40,287 bases of DNA, from contig JAMPCN010000014.1 in NCBI GenBank assembly GCA_023666125.1, positions 1 through 40,287 of the forward strand, given 5' to 3'. The notes under the pieces were generated by a model. That model saw only the letters and a list, made by a program, of their open reading frames with translations. It searched no databases and had not been told where the DNA came from. Origin of the DNA: Bacillus sp. (in: firmicutes). Lineage in GTDB: Bacteria > Bacillota > Clostridia > Lachnospirales > Lachnospiraceae. Position numbers and translations under genes: made by a program. Positions 1-8,641 of the stretch are shown here, in pieces; position 1 is the first letter of the stretch; every line of letters begins with the position of its first letter.

Positions 1-70
1 GGAAGAAATGCGTATAATACTTATAATAACTATATCATTCATAAAATATAAAAGATAGGAAGTCATAAAT

Positions 71-1453
71 ATGTATCAAATCGATTTTGAAAATCCGATT
101 CATGTATTTTTTATAGGCATAGGCGGCATCAGTATGAGCGGCCTTGCCGAAGTTCTTCTCTCAAAAGGATTTACGGTATCCGGTTCCGACAGACAAAAAT
201 CCTCTCTCACCGAAGCTTTGGCCGCCAAGGGCGCCCATGTTTATTATGGGCAGAAAAAAGAAAATCTTGCATGCCGCCCTGATTTAATTGTATATACAAG
301 CGCCATCAAAAATGACAATCCGGAATTTGTTGCCGGCATGGAGCTTGGCATCCCGTTTTTGACCAGAGCGCAGCTTCTCGGACAGATGATGAAAAATTAT
401 AAAATCCCCATCGCTGTCAGCGGCACACATGGAAAAACAACCACGACCTCCATGTTATCCCAAATTTTACTGGAAGCGGAATGCGACCCGACCTTGTCCA
501 TTGGCGGCATCTATCAGGCTATCGGCGGCAATATCCGTGTCGGGGACTCCGATTATTTTGTCACCGAAGCATGCGAATACACAAACAGTTTTTTAAGCTT
601 TTTCCCCAAAATCGGGATTATCCTGAATGTCGAAGAAGACCATCTGGATTTTTTCAAAGATATTGATGATATCCGCCACTCCTTCCACGAATTTGCCAAA
701 CTGCTGCCTTTCGGGGGAACGCTGATTATCAACGGCGACATTCCGCAAGTACAGGAAATAACAAGCGGACTGTCCTGCCATATCGTTACTTACGGGGCAT
801 CTTCCTCCTACGATTATTATCCCGCCGATATCACTTATGACGAGTTTGGACACCCGTCCTTTACGCTGATGGAAAAAGGCGGCCATACGGCCGGTTCCTA
901 TACCCTCCGCGTTCCGGGTCTTTATAATGTATACAATGCCGTTGCCGCCATTGCCGCCGCCAAAGTTCTCGCTATCGCCGATGACGCAATCGCCGGCGCC
1001 TTACTTCACTTTAACGGAACCGACAGACGCTTTGAATACAAAGGCCGGGTAAACGGCATCACTATAATAGATGATTATGCGCATCATCCCACAGAAATTA
1101 CTGCAACTTTAAATGCGGCCAAAAATTATCCCCACAAAACTCTCTGGTGCGTATTTCAGCCGCACACTTATACGAGAACAAAAGCGTTTCTTCCCGAATT
1201 TGCAAAAGCTTTGTCTGTTTCCGACGAAATTATCCTGGCGGATATCTATGCGGCCAGGGAAAAAGACACTCTCGGTATCAGCTCTCAGACGCTGCAGGAA
1301 GAAATACGGAATATTGGACACGAATGTTACTATTTTTCCTCGTTTGCAGAAATTGAAAATTTCGTTTTGAAAAATTGCACAAGTGGAGATTTGTTGATAA
1401 CTATGGGAGCCGGAGATGTCGTAAAAATCGGAGAAAACCTTTTGAAAAAATAA
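71..1453 (+). CDS. murC: UDP-N-acetylmuramate--L-alanine ligase
   Basis: Cytoplasmic Mur ligase that joins L-alanine to UDP-MurNAc using ATP, the first amino-acid addition in peptidoglycan precursor synthesis. The N-terminus has the nucleotide-binding start FIGIGGISMSGLAEVL. The ATP loop GTHGKTTTTSM begins at residue 118, followed by the Mur central motif EACEYTNSF and the C-terminal DDYAHHPTEI. The 460-residue length is normal for MurC. The ATG is preceded by AGGAAG about 9 bases upstream. It is followed by a hairpin terminator, so it appears to end its transcription unit. The gene is complete and its identity is secure. Confidence 0.97.
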   Translation: MYQIDFENPIHVFFIGIGGISMSGLAEVLLSKGFTVSGSDRQKSSLTEALAAKGAHVYYGQKKENLACRPDLIVYTSAIKNDNPEFVAGMELGIPFLTRAQLLGQMMKNYKIPIAVSGTHGKTTTTSMLSQILLEAECDPTLSIGGIYQAIGGNIRVGDSDYFVTEACEYTNSFLSFFPKIGIILNVEEDHLDFFKDIDDIRHSFHEFAKLLPFGGTLIINGDIPQVQEITSGLSCHIVTYGASSSYDYYPADITYDEFGHPSFTLMEKGGHTAGSYTLRVPGLYNVYNAVAAIAAAKVLAIADDAIAGALLHFNGTDRRFEYKGRVNGITIIDDYAHHPTEITATLNAAKNYPHKTLWCVFQPHTYTRTKAFLPEFAKALSVSDEIILADIYAAREKDTLGISSQTLQEEIRNIGHECYYFSSFAEIENFVLKNCTSGDLLITMGAGDVVKIGENLLKK

Positions 1454-1558
1454 TTATCCACAATATCCACAGAAAAAAATCCGTTTTCTCTTTTCTTTTT
1501 CTGTGGATATTTTTTACGATTGTTTCATGATTTTGTTCTCCTATACACATTATCCACA
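1454..1558. promoter_or_regulatory. Cluster of DnaA-box sequences
   Basis: Two perfect consensus DnaA boxes (TTATCCACA) lie at 1454-1462 and 1550-1558. Two further copies with one mismatch (ATATCCACA) lie at 1463-1471 and, inverted, at 1502-1510. All four sit in the gap between murC and two genes for helicase-loading proteins. This is consistent with DnaA binding and DnaA-dependent control of the downstream operon. No dnaA or dnaN is present, so calling it the origin is not supported. Confidence 0.6.
1462..1515 (+). terminator. Rho-independent terminator after murC
   Basis: Arms 1462-1477 and 1496-1511 (AATATCCACAGAAAAA and its exact complement) form a 16-bp stem with an 18-base loop, followed by a T run to 1515. 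The stem arms also contain near-consensus DnaA boxes, so the element may serve two purposes. Confidence 0.8.
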
Positions 1559-1608
1559 ACATGAAGAAGAATATTCGCTTTTTTGTTTCTGTCAAAATGA
1601 CTATATCT

Positions 1609-1632
1609 TTTTAAATTTTCTCATGCTATAAT
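1609..1632 (+). promoter_or_regulatory. Candidate promoter for the dnaD-like operon
   Basis: A perfect -10 TATAAT lies at 1627-1632, 33 bases before the start codon of the next gene. The -35 region is AT-rich and poor, with no good TTGACA at 16-18 bases. It would give a short leader and would place the DnaA-box cluster directly upstream of the promoter. Confidence 0.5.
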
Positions 1633-1664
1633 TCATCTTACTTCATGAATGCGGGGTTATAGAA

Positions 1665-2723
1665 ATGAGTCATTTAACGATTTACCAGGATAATTATACG
1701 AATGCTACGGTGATTTCCAACCGTTTTATAGATGAATATATGAAAGCTGCCAATGACGCGCAGCTTAAAATCTATCTGTATCTGATTCGCATGATGAGCG
1801 CAAGACTCTCCACCAGTGTGTCCGACATCGCCGATATCTTTAACTATACGGAAAAAGACGTGCTGCGCGCCTTGAAATACTGGGAGAAAAATAAGCTGCT
1901 CACCTTAGATTATGACGACTCCAAAAATTTGACCGGCATCCATCTTCTGGATTTGAATTCGAGCTTTTCTGCTTCCGCGCCTGTTGCGGAATCGACGGTT
2001 CCGATGTACGTGCTGCCGATTTCTTCCAAAGCGTCCGCTGCAGAAAAAGAAACGCAGGAAGAAAATCCTTATGAAAAGCCGTCCTATACGCTAGACCAGC
2101 TAAAGGCTTTTAAATCGGATGAGGCCACTTCCCGTCTGCTGTTTATTACGGAACAGTATTTAAAAAAGACACTAAGCGCAAATGAAATGAAATCCATCCT
2201 GTTTATCTCGGACAGGCTTGGTTTTTCGGAAGATTTAATCGATTATCTAATCCAGTACTGTGTAGACCACGGTAAAAAGGATTTACGCTATATTGAAAAA
2301 GTTGCCATCAACTGGGCGCAGGAAGGCGTTACGACGCCCGAACAGGCCACCCGTTATGTACATAAATATGATAAGACAGTCTATGACATTATGAAAGCGC
2401 TCGGCAAATCCAATGCGCCCACACAGGCGGAGATATCCTATATCACCCGTTGGACGAAAGAATTTGCCTTTGAATTTGACGTTATCAATGCAGCCTGTGA
2501 AAAAACGGTTCTTGCCACGGACAAACACCGTTTTGAATATGCCGACAGTATTTTGAACAACTGGTTCAAAGCGGGCATTCATCATAAACGGGATATTCAG
2601 GCGGCCGAAAACCAGTTTCGGCAAAATAAAACCGTTAAAACGCTCTCGGCCAATAAATTTAACCAGTTTAAACAGAATCAATACGACTTTGACGAACTGG
2701 AACAAGAACTTCTCAGCAATTAA
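1665..2723 (+). CDS. DnaD-domain replication protein (helicase-loader type)
   Basis: Primosomal protein of the DnaD/DnaB (Firmicute) family, which helps load the replicative helicase onto DNA. The N-terminal ~90 residues look like a winged helix (LSTSVSDIADIFNYTEKD, then a helix-rich stretch). A low-complexity linker at about residues 100-140 is followed by two DnaD-like helical domains, about 140-230 and 240-330. The second ends in YADSILNNWFKAGI, the YxxxILxxW motif of DnaD/DnaB2 domains. The ribosome binding site is weak (GGGG about 8 bases before ATG). It is 18 bases upstream of a DnaC-like ATPase, its expected partner. The family call is firm; equivalence to B. subtilis dnaB or dnaD is not assigned. 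Confidence 0.88.
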   Translation: MSHLTIYQDNYTNATVISNRFIDEYMKAANDAQLKIYLYLIRMMSARLSTSVSDIADIFNYTEKDVLRALKYWEKNKLLTLDYDDSKNLTGIHLLDLNSSFSASAPVAESTVPMYVLPISSKASAAEKETQEENPYEKPSYTLDQLKAFKSDEATSRLLFITEQYLKKTLSANEMKSILFISDRLGFSEDLIDYLIQYCVDHGKKDLRYIEKVAINWAQEGVTTPEQATRYVHKYDKTVYDIMKALGKSNAPTQAEISYITRWTKEFAFEFDVINAACEKTVLATDKHRFEYADSILNNWFKAGIHHKRDIQAAENQFRQNKTVKTLSANKFNQFKQNQYDFDELEQELLSN

Positions 2724-2741
2724 TTTTAAAGGAGCATCGCC

Positions 2742-3713
2742 GTGTCTTTAACAAACACTCAGTATGATACCATACTCCGTGACTATGAAAACAGACAACT
2801 GCATAACCGCCATGAACTGGAACGCAGAACTGCTTATGTCTATGAACAGATTCCCGGCTACCGCAGCCTGGAGGATAAAATTGCCTCCGTTTCCGTTTCT
2901 TATGGAAAAAAATACCTGGACGGCGACGAAAACGCCATGGATGAATTGAAATCCATGCTGTCCGAGATTACGGCTCAGAAAAAAGCGCTTCTGGAAAATG
3001 CCGGACTTCCGGCGGACTATCTGGCGCCGGTCTATACCTGTCCGGATTGTCAGGACACCGGCTATATCGGTTCCCGGAAATGCCACTGTTTCAGGCAGGC
3101 AATGATTACGCTTTTATACGAACAGTCCAATATCCGCGAAATGCTGCAAAGCGAGAATTTTCAATCGCTATCCTATGAATATTATGAAAGTGAAGACTTA
3201 GCGCATTTTAAAAATGCGGTTGTAACCTGCCAGAATTTTATCAAAAATTTCAATTCCGACTACCATAATCTGTTTTTTTATGGTACAGTGGGTACGGGGA
3301 AATCATTCTTATCCAACTGTGTTGCCAAGGAACTGATTGAGAGCGGACACTCCGTTATCTATTTCAGCGCAGCCGGTCTTTTTGAATTGCTATCCAAATA
3401 TTCTTTTGATTACAAAAACAGAGAAGACCAAAAATCCCGTTATACTGACCTTTACCAGTGTGACCTGTTGATTATTGACGATTTGGGTACGGAACTGACA
3501 AACCAGTTTGTCGCTTCCCAGCTTTTTTCTCTGCTGAATGAACGCCATATGGGGAAAAAGGCTACAATCATTTCCACCAATTTATCGCTGGAAGAACTAC
3601 GGAACCGGTACTCTGACCGTATCTTTTCCCGTATTACCAGTCATTATGAAATTTGTAAATTGACCGGACCTGATATTCGCATGTACAAAAAACGATTACT
3701 GAACAGAAAGTGA
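2742..3713 (+). CDS. DnaC/DnaI-like helicase-loader ATPase
   Basis: AAA+ ATPase of the DnaC/DnaI/IstB group, expected to load the replicative helicase during initiation and restart. An N-terminal helical region is followed by a zinc-binding cluster (C100, C103, C114, C116). The Walker A GTVGTGKS lies at residues 181-188 and the Walker B is LLIIDDLGTE. The sensor region IISTNLSLEELRNRYSDRI, typical of DnaC, is present. The start is GTG, with AAAGGAG at 2728-2734. It is 323 residues, close to DnaI (about 311). Its pairing with the DnaD-domain gene immediately upstream supports a primosome role over a transposon IstB role; no transposase is nearby. Confidence 0.9.
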   Translation: MSLTNTQYDTILRDYENRQLHNRHELERRTAYVYEQIPGYRSLEDKIASVSVSYGKKYLDGDENAMDELKSMLSEITAQKKALLENAGLPADYLAPVYTCPDCQDTGYIGSRKCHCFRQAMITLLYEQSNIREMLQSENFQSLSYEYYESEDLAHFKNAVVTCQNFIKNFNSDYHNLFFYGTVGTGKSFLSNCVAKELIESGHSVIYFSAAGLFELLSKYSFDYKNREDQKSRYTDLYQCDLLIIDDLGTELTNQFVASQLFSLLNERHMGKKATIISTNLSLEELRNRYSDRIFSRITSHYEICKLTGPDIRMYKKRLLNRK

Positions 3714-3723
3714 GGATTTTCTC

Positions 3724-4908
3724 ATGGCAAAGCGCGAAGAAAAAAGAAACCTGGAAACCATCCCGGTCGGCTCCCTCGGCATTATTCCGTTGGAGGGCTG
3801 TAAGACATTGGGTGAAAAAGTAGACTACTATCTCGTAAAATGGCGGGCGGAGCGTGAAAGCGAACATAAGGACAGCCTTGCTTTTACCGGCTATCAGAGA
3901 GATTCCTATATTTTAGACGCACAGGTTCCGAGATTCGGTTCCGGCGAAGCAAAAGGCATTATCAAGCAGTCGGTCCGCGGCACTGACTTATATATTCTGG
4001 TCGATGTTGCCAATTACAGCCTGACCTATTCTCTGTGCGGCCATCGCAACCATATGTCTCCTGATGACCACTATCAGGATTTAAAGCGTATTATTGCCGC
4101 CGTCGGCGGCAGAGCCAGAAGAATTACCGTTATCATGCCCTTTTTGTATGAAAGCAGACAGAACAAGAGAACGTCGAGAGAATCCCTCGACTGCGCTCTC
4201 GCTTTGCAGGAAATGGTAAATATGGGCGTCGATAATATCATTACTTTCGATGCGCATGACGCCAGAGTGCAGAACGCCATTCCACTGCACGGTTTTGAAA
4301 CCGTACAGCCCGCTTATCAGTTTATCAAAGGGCTTTTAAACAATGTAAAAGACTTAAATATTGACAGCAGCCACATGATGGTTATCAGCCCCGATGAAGG
4401 CGGTATGAGCAGAGCCATCTATATGGCGAACGTTTTGGGTCTGGATATCGGTATGTATTATAAGAGGAAAGACTACACACGAGTTATCAACGGGCGCAAT
4501 CCTGTTGTTGCGCATGAATTTCTGGGCAGCAGCGTGGAAGGCAAAGATATGATTATTATAGACGATATGATTTCCTCCGGCGAAAGCGTATTGGAAGTTG
4601 CCGCCGCCCTCAAGGCAAGAAAGGCCGGACGTATTTTCGTATGCGCCACTTTCGGTCTTTTTACGGCAGGACTGGAACGTTTCGACAAGGCATATGAAAA
4701 AGGAACCATCGACAGGATTCTGACGACTAATCTCATCTATCAGCCGCCGGAACTGTTGGAACGCGAATGGTACATTAACTGTGATTTGAGTAAATATATC
4801 GCCTATCTGATTGACACGTTAAACCATGATTCCTCTATCAGCGACCTGCTCAATCCGGTGGAGCGTATCCACTCTTTTGTAGCAAAATATCAGGCGGGGG
4901 AATTATAA
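3724..4908 (+). CDS. prs: Ribose-phosphate pyrophosphokinase (long, divergent form)
   Basis: PRPP synthetase makes 5-phosphoribosyl diphosphate from ribose-5-phosphate and ATP, feeding nucleotide, histidine and NAD synthesis. Family landmarks are YESRQNKRTSRESL (counterpart of the YARQDR loop), FDAHDARVQNA (counterpart of the DLHA metal site) and the PRPP-binding loop DDMISSGES at about 280-288. At 394 residues it is some 75 longer than the usual 315. Its PRPP loop differs from the standard DDMIDTAGT, and the DLHA histidine motif reads DAHD. It lies 10 bases after the DnaC-like gene, so it is co-transcribed with replication genes. It could be a paralogue rather than the main housekeeping enzyme. 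Confidence 0.85.
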   Translation: MAKREEKRNLETIPVGSLGIIPLEGCKTLGEKVDYYLVKWRAERESEHKDSLAFTGYQRDSYILDAQVPRFGSGEAKGIIKQSVRGTDLYILVDVANYSLTYSLCGHRNHMSPDDHYQDLKRIIAAVGGRARRITVIMPFLYESRQNKRTSRESLDCALALQEMVNMGVDNIITFDAHDARVQNAIPLHGFETVQPAYQFIKGLLNNVKDLNIDSSHMMVISPDEGGMSRAIYMANVLGLDIGMYYKRKDYTRVINGRNPVVAHEFLGSSVEGKDMIIIDDMISSGESVLEVAAALKARKAGRIFVCATFGLFTAGLERFDKAYEKGTIDRILTTNLIYQPPELLEREWYINCDLSKYIAYLIDTLNHDSSISDLLNPVERIHSFVAKYQAGEL

Positions 4909-4950
4909 AAATCAGAACGAAACAGCAAGGTACTCTGACGGGGTGACGCA

Positions 4951-7833
4951 ATGTTATTGTTAAAAGCAAATCCGGAATTAAAAAAAGTATTTGGAACATT
5001 AGTCAAAGCAATGAAAGTGCCTGTCACATGGACAGATACTTTTATCATAATGAACAATAATCTGATACTGGCAGGCGATATCCGTTCTCTGATTTTCGAT
5101 TTTGACAATAAAAAAGTATCTACCAACATAATAGAAGTTCCCACCAGGAGCGCACAGTTGGAAAGCATGCCAAGCGACACGCTGTTAAATAATGTCATGA
5201 ATATGATATTGTATGCTTTCGGCAAATGGGGCGCTATCAATGTGAAAGTTGATAAAGATTATGCCGCCCTGAATGCCTTATTTGAGAACGTGCTGCGCCC
5301 GGTCAACATTGAGCCGGGATTTAGCGCACAAAATTTCCGTTTTTTTAAAGAAGGCATACAAATTACCTATGAAGATACCATGCTCGCCATTTTAAGGCTT
5401 CTGAAAAATGAAGGAAAATTAAGAGAGGGACAGAGTCTGGCAACTTCCGAGAACAAGGCGCAGGATGAATCTTCGGATACGGACGAAACGATACAGGATG
5501 GCGCAGGGCAAAGAAAAATCGAAGAGACGGAAGAAGATTACGATTATCAAATCGGCCTTTGGCACAATCTATGTTGGAAAAAAGCGGCATATGATTTCCA
5601 AAAATCCCCCCAGACAGAAGAAGATACTGTAAAATCCAGAATCGGACGCGATTTTTACATTACCAATTATATATGCCCAAACTGCGGACAAAAATTATAT
5701 CTTGGCGTATATCCCACCGACAGGGAACTGCTTATTGATACGGAGGAAGGACGTGTCTTTATGGCGCGTACTTATGCCTGCGATGAATGTAATACGCTCT
5801 ATACTCCCCGCCCGGGAAAACTATTACAGGAGGGCGACGTCTATCATTTACAGTTTGACGAGGACAGAATCGCCTATGAAGACTATCTGGATATTTTAGG
5901 CGATAAGGCCGCCCGGACAACCAATTACAAATTTAACGAATTTGAATCTGAACGCGGTAAAAAAGCAAATACGGAAACCGCCGATGAAATAGCAACGGAT
6001 GACAACAAAAACGATACCGTATCATATCATGCGTCTAACGCAGCGGACAGCGTATTAAATGACGCCTCAAACGATGATATTCCGCCCGCTCATACTTCCG
6101 GCTTAAAAGCCATAAAAGAACGGCTTTCTAAAAATACTGCCAGGCAGGATGACTCTCAAAGCGAACTGCCTCATGCAGAAAAAACGGAGATATCCGGTAC
6201 AAAAAAAACAACACACACAACCCCGGATTCTACTCCGACAGAGCCTGCTCCGGACACATCCTATCTCACCCAGAAGTCAACCGATGAACTGAAAGCTATT
6301 CTGGAGCATTTAGAGCGTTCCGACAAAGCTTCCCTGTCACAATTTGGTGTCAGCGCTCCGAACAGTGAATATATTGATATGGTAACGGATATTCTCCATG
6401 AAAAACTGACTGCCAAATATGATGCCCGTATGGGTGTTTTAAACAGGCTCTCTTTTAAGCAGCTTGCCGATTTGAGAAAGCAGATTACCAAAGAAACCGT
6501 CTTTTCCGATGAAGAAAAGGATAAATACCGGAAAAAAATCGACAATCTCTTATACGAGGCGGAGGCCAACGCCTTAAAACAAAAGGTAGAGGAATGCAGA
6601 AATAAATCTTATGCGGAAATTGAACAGATGATAGACTATGTCGAAAGCCGCGAGATATTAGACGAATTAAAACAGGAAACCATTCAAAAATTAAAAACCT
6701 TAAAGGCCGGCCGCGCCGTACGGGAAGTGGAACATCTTTTAACACAGATGCCTGTCAATATCAACAGACAGCAGCTTGCCGTTTATTTAGAAAAGCTCGA
6801 CCAATATAAGGAGGTTGACTTAACGCCATACCGCAGGCAGTTAGAAGAACGGAAAAACATGGCGGAGATAGAAGAAATATCGGCTATGGTAAAACGCAGC
6901 GAAAAGAAAGACCGGATTGCGCTGTGGAACTTGTATGAACAATTACAGCAGCTTGATTACAGCAAGGAAAATAAAGAACCTTTTCTGGAAAAAATATACG
7001 ACAAAATCCGCAGAATGGACGAAGCCAAAATCGAAAAAATCTGCCCCAGCCTCGTGACCTTTTCTTTCTCGGAAGGTCTGGATATGTATGAGCAGATTAA
7101 GAAAGGCGTCTTTTTACCGGAATTAAAAACCAATACGCTGGAAATGATTCAACGCCGTCTTACGAAGTTAAAAACCGATGAAAGCGTCCAACTGATGCGG
7201 AAATTGAAAAAAAATATGGAAGAAAAGCTTTCCGATAGAAGCGGTCTATACTTCTACGACGCGCGGGAAGAATTAAAAAAAGCGCAGAATGCGGCCTCAC
7301 AAAATCGCACATCGGAAAATGAGGAAAACGACGGAAATGAAAGCCCGGAACGCATGGAAGAAGAAAATGCCAAGGCCGCTATGCGGCGTGCCATTAACGG
7401 CTATGCCTCTTCCAGAGACCAGTATGAATATCCGCTGATGGTCTGTGACAGTTCCCGCGCGGGGAACGGCAAGGAAGGATTCGTCCTTACGCCCGACCAC
7501 ATTTTCTGCCATACTTTTTTAAATTCCAACATTGTTGCCGTTGCAGATATTGATACCATTAAAGCCAGTAAAAAACTATTTGGGAAAGGTATTTTTGTAA
7601 CAACCTTTACAGGTGAAAAGATAAAACTGCCAAACGCAGTCAATACCAAAAACTGGAAAGCTTTTTCGGAAGTCTTAGACAGCTTTACCGATTATCTTCA
7701 GGAAAAGCCGGAATCCAGAAGCATTGAATATATGTCAAAAGAAAAACATGACATTATACGCTGCTACCGCTGCGGCTACGCCTATAAGGGCGGCAATGTC
7801 TGCCCGAAATGCGGCAGTAAGATGAATAAATAA
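4951..7833 (+). CDS. Large zinc-ribbon / coiled-coil protein of unknown function
   Basis: I do not recognise a named family. The 960 residues divide into a globular N-terminal region (1-160); a first zinc ribbon (CPNC at 242-245 and CDEC at 277-280); an acidic, Ser/Thr/Asp-rich disordered linker (about 330-430); a long charged helical region (about 435-790) likely to form coiled coils; a PH-like or YokE-like beta domain (about 820-920, EGFVLTPDHIFCHTF and following); and a final zinc ribbon (CYRC at 938-941, CPKC at 951-954). No signal peptide or membrane helix is visible, so it should be cytoplasmic. GGGGTGA precedes the ATG. It sits 42 bases after prs and may be in that operon. Confidence 0.8.
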   Translation: MLLLKANPELKKVFGTLVKAMKVPVTWTDTFIIMNNNLILAGDIRSLIFDFDNKKVSTNIIEVPTRSAQLESMPSDTLLNNVMNMILYAFGKWGAINVKVDKDYAALNALFENVLRPVNIEPGFSAQNFRFFKEGIQITYEDTMLAILRLLKNEGKLREGQSLATSENKAQDESSDTDETIQDGAGQRKIEETEEDYDYQIGLWHNLCWKKAAYDFQKSPQTEEDTVKSRIGRDFYITNYICPNCGQKLYLGVYPTDRELLIDTEEGRVFMARTYACDECNTLYTPRPGKLLQEGDVYHLQFDEDRIAYEDYLDILGDKAARTTNYKFNEFESERGKKANTETADEIATDDNKNDTVSYHASNAADSVLNDASNDDIPPAHTSGLKAIKERLSKNTARQDDSQSELPHAEKTEISGTKKTTHTTPDSTPTEPAPDTSYLTQKSTDELKAILEHLERSDKASLSQFGVSAPNSEYIDMVTDILHEKLTAKYDARMGVLNRLSFKQLADLRKQITKETVFSDEEKDKYRKKIDNLLYEAEANALKQKVEECRNKSYAEIEQMIDYVESREILDELKQETIQKLKTLKAGRAVREVEHLLTQMPVNINRQQLAVYLEKLDQYKEVDLTPYRRQLEERKNMAEIEEISAMVKRSEKKDRIALWNLYEQLQQLDYSKENKEPFLEKIYDKIRRMDEAKIEKICPSLVTFSFSEGLDMYEQIKKGVFLPELKTNTLEMIQRRLTKLKTDESVQLMRKLKKNMEEKLSDRSGLYFYDAREELKKAQNAASQNRTSENEENDGNESPERMEEENAKAAMRRAINGYASSRDQYEYPLMVCDSSRAGNGKEGFVLTPDHIFCHTFLNSNIVAVADIDTIKASKKLFGKGIFVTTFTGEKIKLPNAVNTKNWKAFSEVLDSFTDYLQEKPESRSIEYMSKEKHDIIRCYRCGYAYKGGNVCPKCGSKMNK

Positions 7834-7836
7834 CGG

Positions 7837-7865
7837 TTGCAAAATATGGTAAAACATTTTACAAT
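7837..7865 (+). promoter_or_regulatory. Promoter for queT
   Basis: The -35 TTGCAA (7837-7842) and -10 TACAAT (7860-7865) are separated by 17 bases. The predicted transcription start (about 7872) coincides with the first base of the P1 stem of the leader RNA described next, which supports both calls. Confidence 0.6.
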
Positions 7866-7871
7866 AGATAT

Positions 7872-7937
7872 CGTCAGTTCGAGACCTTCCTGACGAAAGG
7901 AATCGCTTACGATTCCTTTAAACAAAACTAAAGGAGA
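7872..7937 (+). ncRNA. Probable preQ1 riboswitch in the queT leader
   Basis: The leader folds as stem P1 CGTCAG (7872-7877) with CTGACG (7890-7895), enclosing a 12-base loop TTCGAGACCTTC. A perfect 10-bp hairpin follows (7896-7905 with 7910-7919, loop CTTA), then an A-rich tail AAACAAAACTAAAGGAG. The loop CCTT (7885-7888) can pair with AAGG (7931-7934) of the ribosome binding site, giving an H-type pseudoknot that would hide the Shine-Dalgarno. The TTC-loop and AAACAAAACTAAAGG tail resemble preQ1-I. The extra hairpin before the Shine-Dalgarno resembles preQ1-II. The downstream gene is a queuosine-precursor transporter, the usual target. The class is uncertain. Confidence 0.6.
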
Positions 7938-7946
7938 ATTAAAAAA

Positions 7947-8495
7947 ATGAAAATGCAAAACTCACAGACGGTTCCTGCTAGAATCGTCCATTCTCATGCG
8001 CTGTTTACGGCGCAGGCGGCCATGATTGCCGCCATCTACATTGTGCTGACCCTGATTGCCAATGCTTTCGGCCTTGCCAACCACGTAATACAGGTCCGCA
8101 TTTCAGAGGCTCTCACTATCCTGCCTTATTTTACCCCGGCTGCCATACCCGGACTCGTTGTCGGCTGTTTTATCAGTAACATTTTGACAGGCTGTATTTT
8201 ACCCGATATTATCTTTGGCAGTTTAGCTACGCTGATTGGCGCATTAGGCACTTATGCTCTCAGGAAATGGAAATGGTGCGCACCGGTTACCCCAATCCTC
8301 GCCAATACCCTTATTGTTCCTCTTGTGTTAATCTACGGATACGGATTGCTGCCGGAAGGCTTTTCCACGGCATACTGCTATGGCTACTATGCGCTGACTG
8401 TCGGCATCGGAGAATTTATCTCCTGCGGCATATTGGGTATGATTCATTTATTCACTCTGGAAAAATATGCCGATAAGATTTTCTTTAAACTATAA
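7947..8495 (+). CDS. queT: QueT-family queuosine-precursor transporter
   Basis: Membrane substrate-binding (S) component for uptake of a queuosine precursor such as preQ1, used to modify the tRNA wobble base. The protein has about five hydrophobic segments and the family stretch VQVRISEALTILPYF-like (seen as VIQVRISEALTILPYF), then PGLVVGCFISN. The 182-residue length is somewhat longer than a typical QueT because of a short N-terminal tail. AAGGAG (7931-7936) lies 10 bases before ATG. No ATPase or T component lies beside it, so it probably uses a shared ECF module. The leader RNA indicates control by precursor level, and a terminator follows. Confidence 0.9.
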   Translation: MKMQNSQTVPARIVHSHALFTAQAAMIAAIYIVLTLIANAFGLANHVIQVRISEALTILPYFTPAAIPGLVVGCFISNILTGCILPDIIFGSLATLIGALGTYALRKWKWCAPVTPILANTLIVPLVLIYGYGLLPEGFSTAYCYGYYALTVGIGEFISCGILGMIHLFTLEKYADKIFFKL

Positions 8496-8525
8496 TTCAT
8501 CGCTTATTCATATAGTTTTTCACCA

Positions 8526-8563
8526 AATGAAGTGTGGATTTCTGTCCGCACTTCATTATATTT
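8526..8563 (+). terminator. Terminator after queT
   Basis: Arms 8526-8538 and 8545-8557 (AATGAAGTGTGGA with TCCGCACTTCATT) form a 13-bp stem with one G-U pair and a 6-base loop, followed by ATATTTTC. Confidence 0.8.
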
Positions 8564-8641
8564 TCTATCATATTTCAAAATGAAAGTCTATTCCTTTTCC
8601 CAATATTCCATAAAATTGCCAAAAATAGCGGTAAAAAGGGC

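Noticed and set aside
1454-1664. Chromosomal replication origin
   Set aside because: DnaA boxes are present, but there is no dnaA/dnaN nearby and no clear AT-rich unwinding repeats such as DnaA-trio arrays; a regulatory cluster is the safer reading.
2283-2705. 140-codon open frame on - strand
   Set aside because: Antisense to the DnaD-domain gene, whose domain motifs are clear.
2742-3713. IstB transposition helper (IS21)
   Set aside because: No IstA transposase or terminal repeats; the zinc cluster and DnaD-domain neighbour indicate a helicase loader.
7896-7919. Perfect 10-bp hairpin in the queT leader as a transcription terminator
   Set aside because: No T run follows (AAACAAAACT instead), and it is followed closely by the ribosome binding site; it fits better as part of a translational riboswitch.
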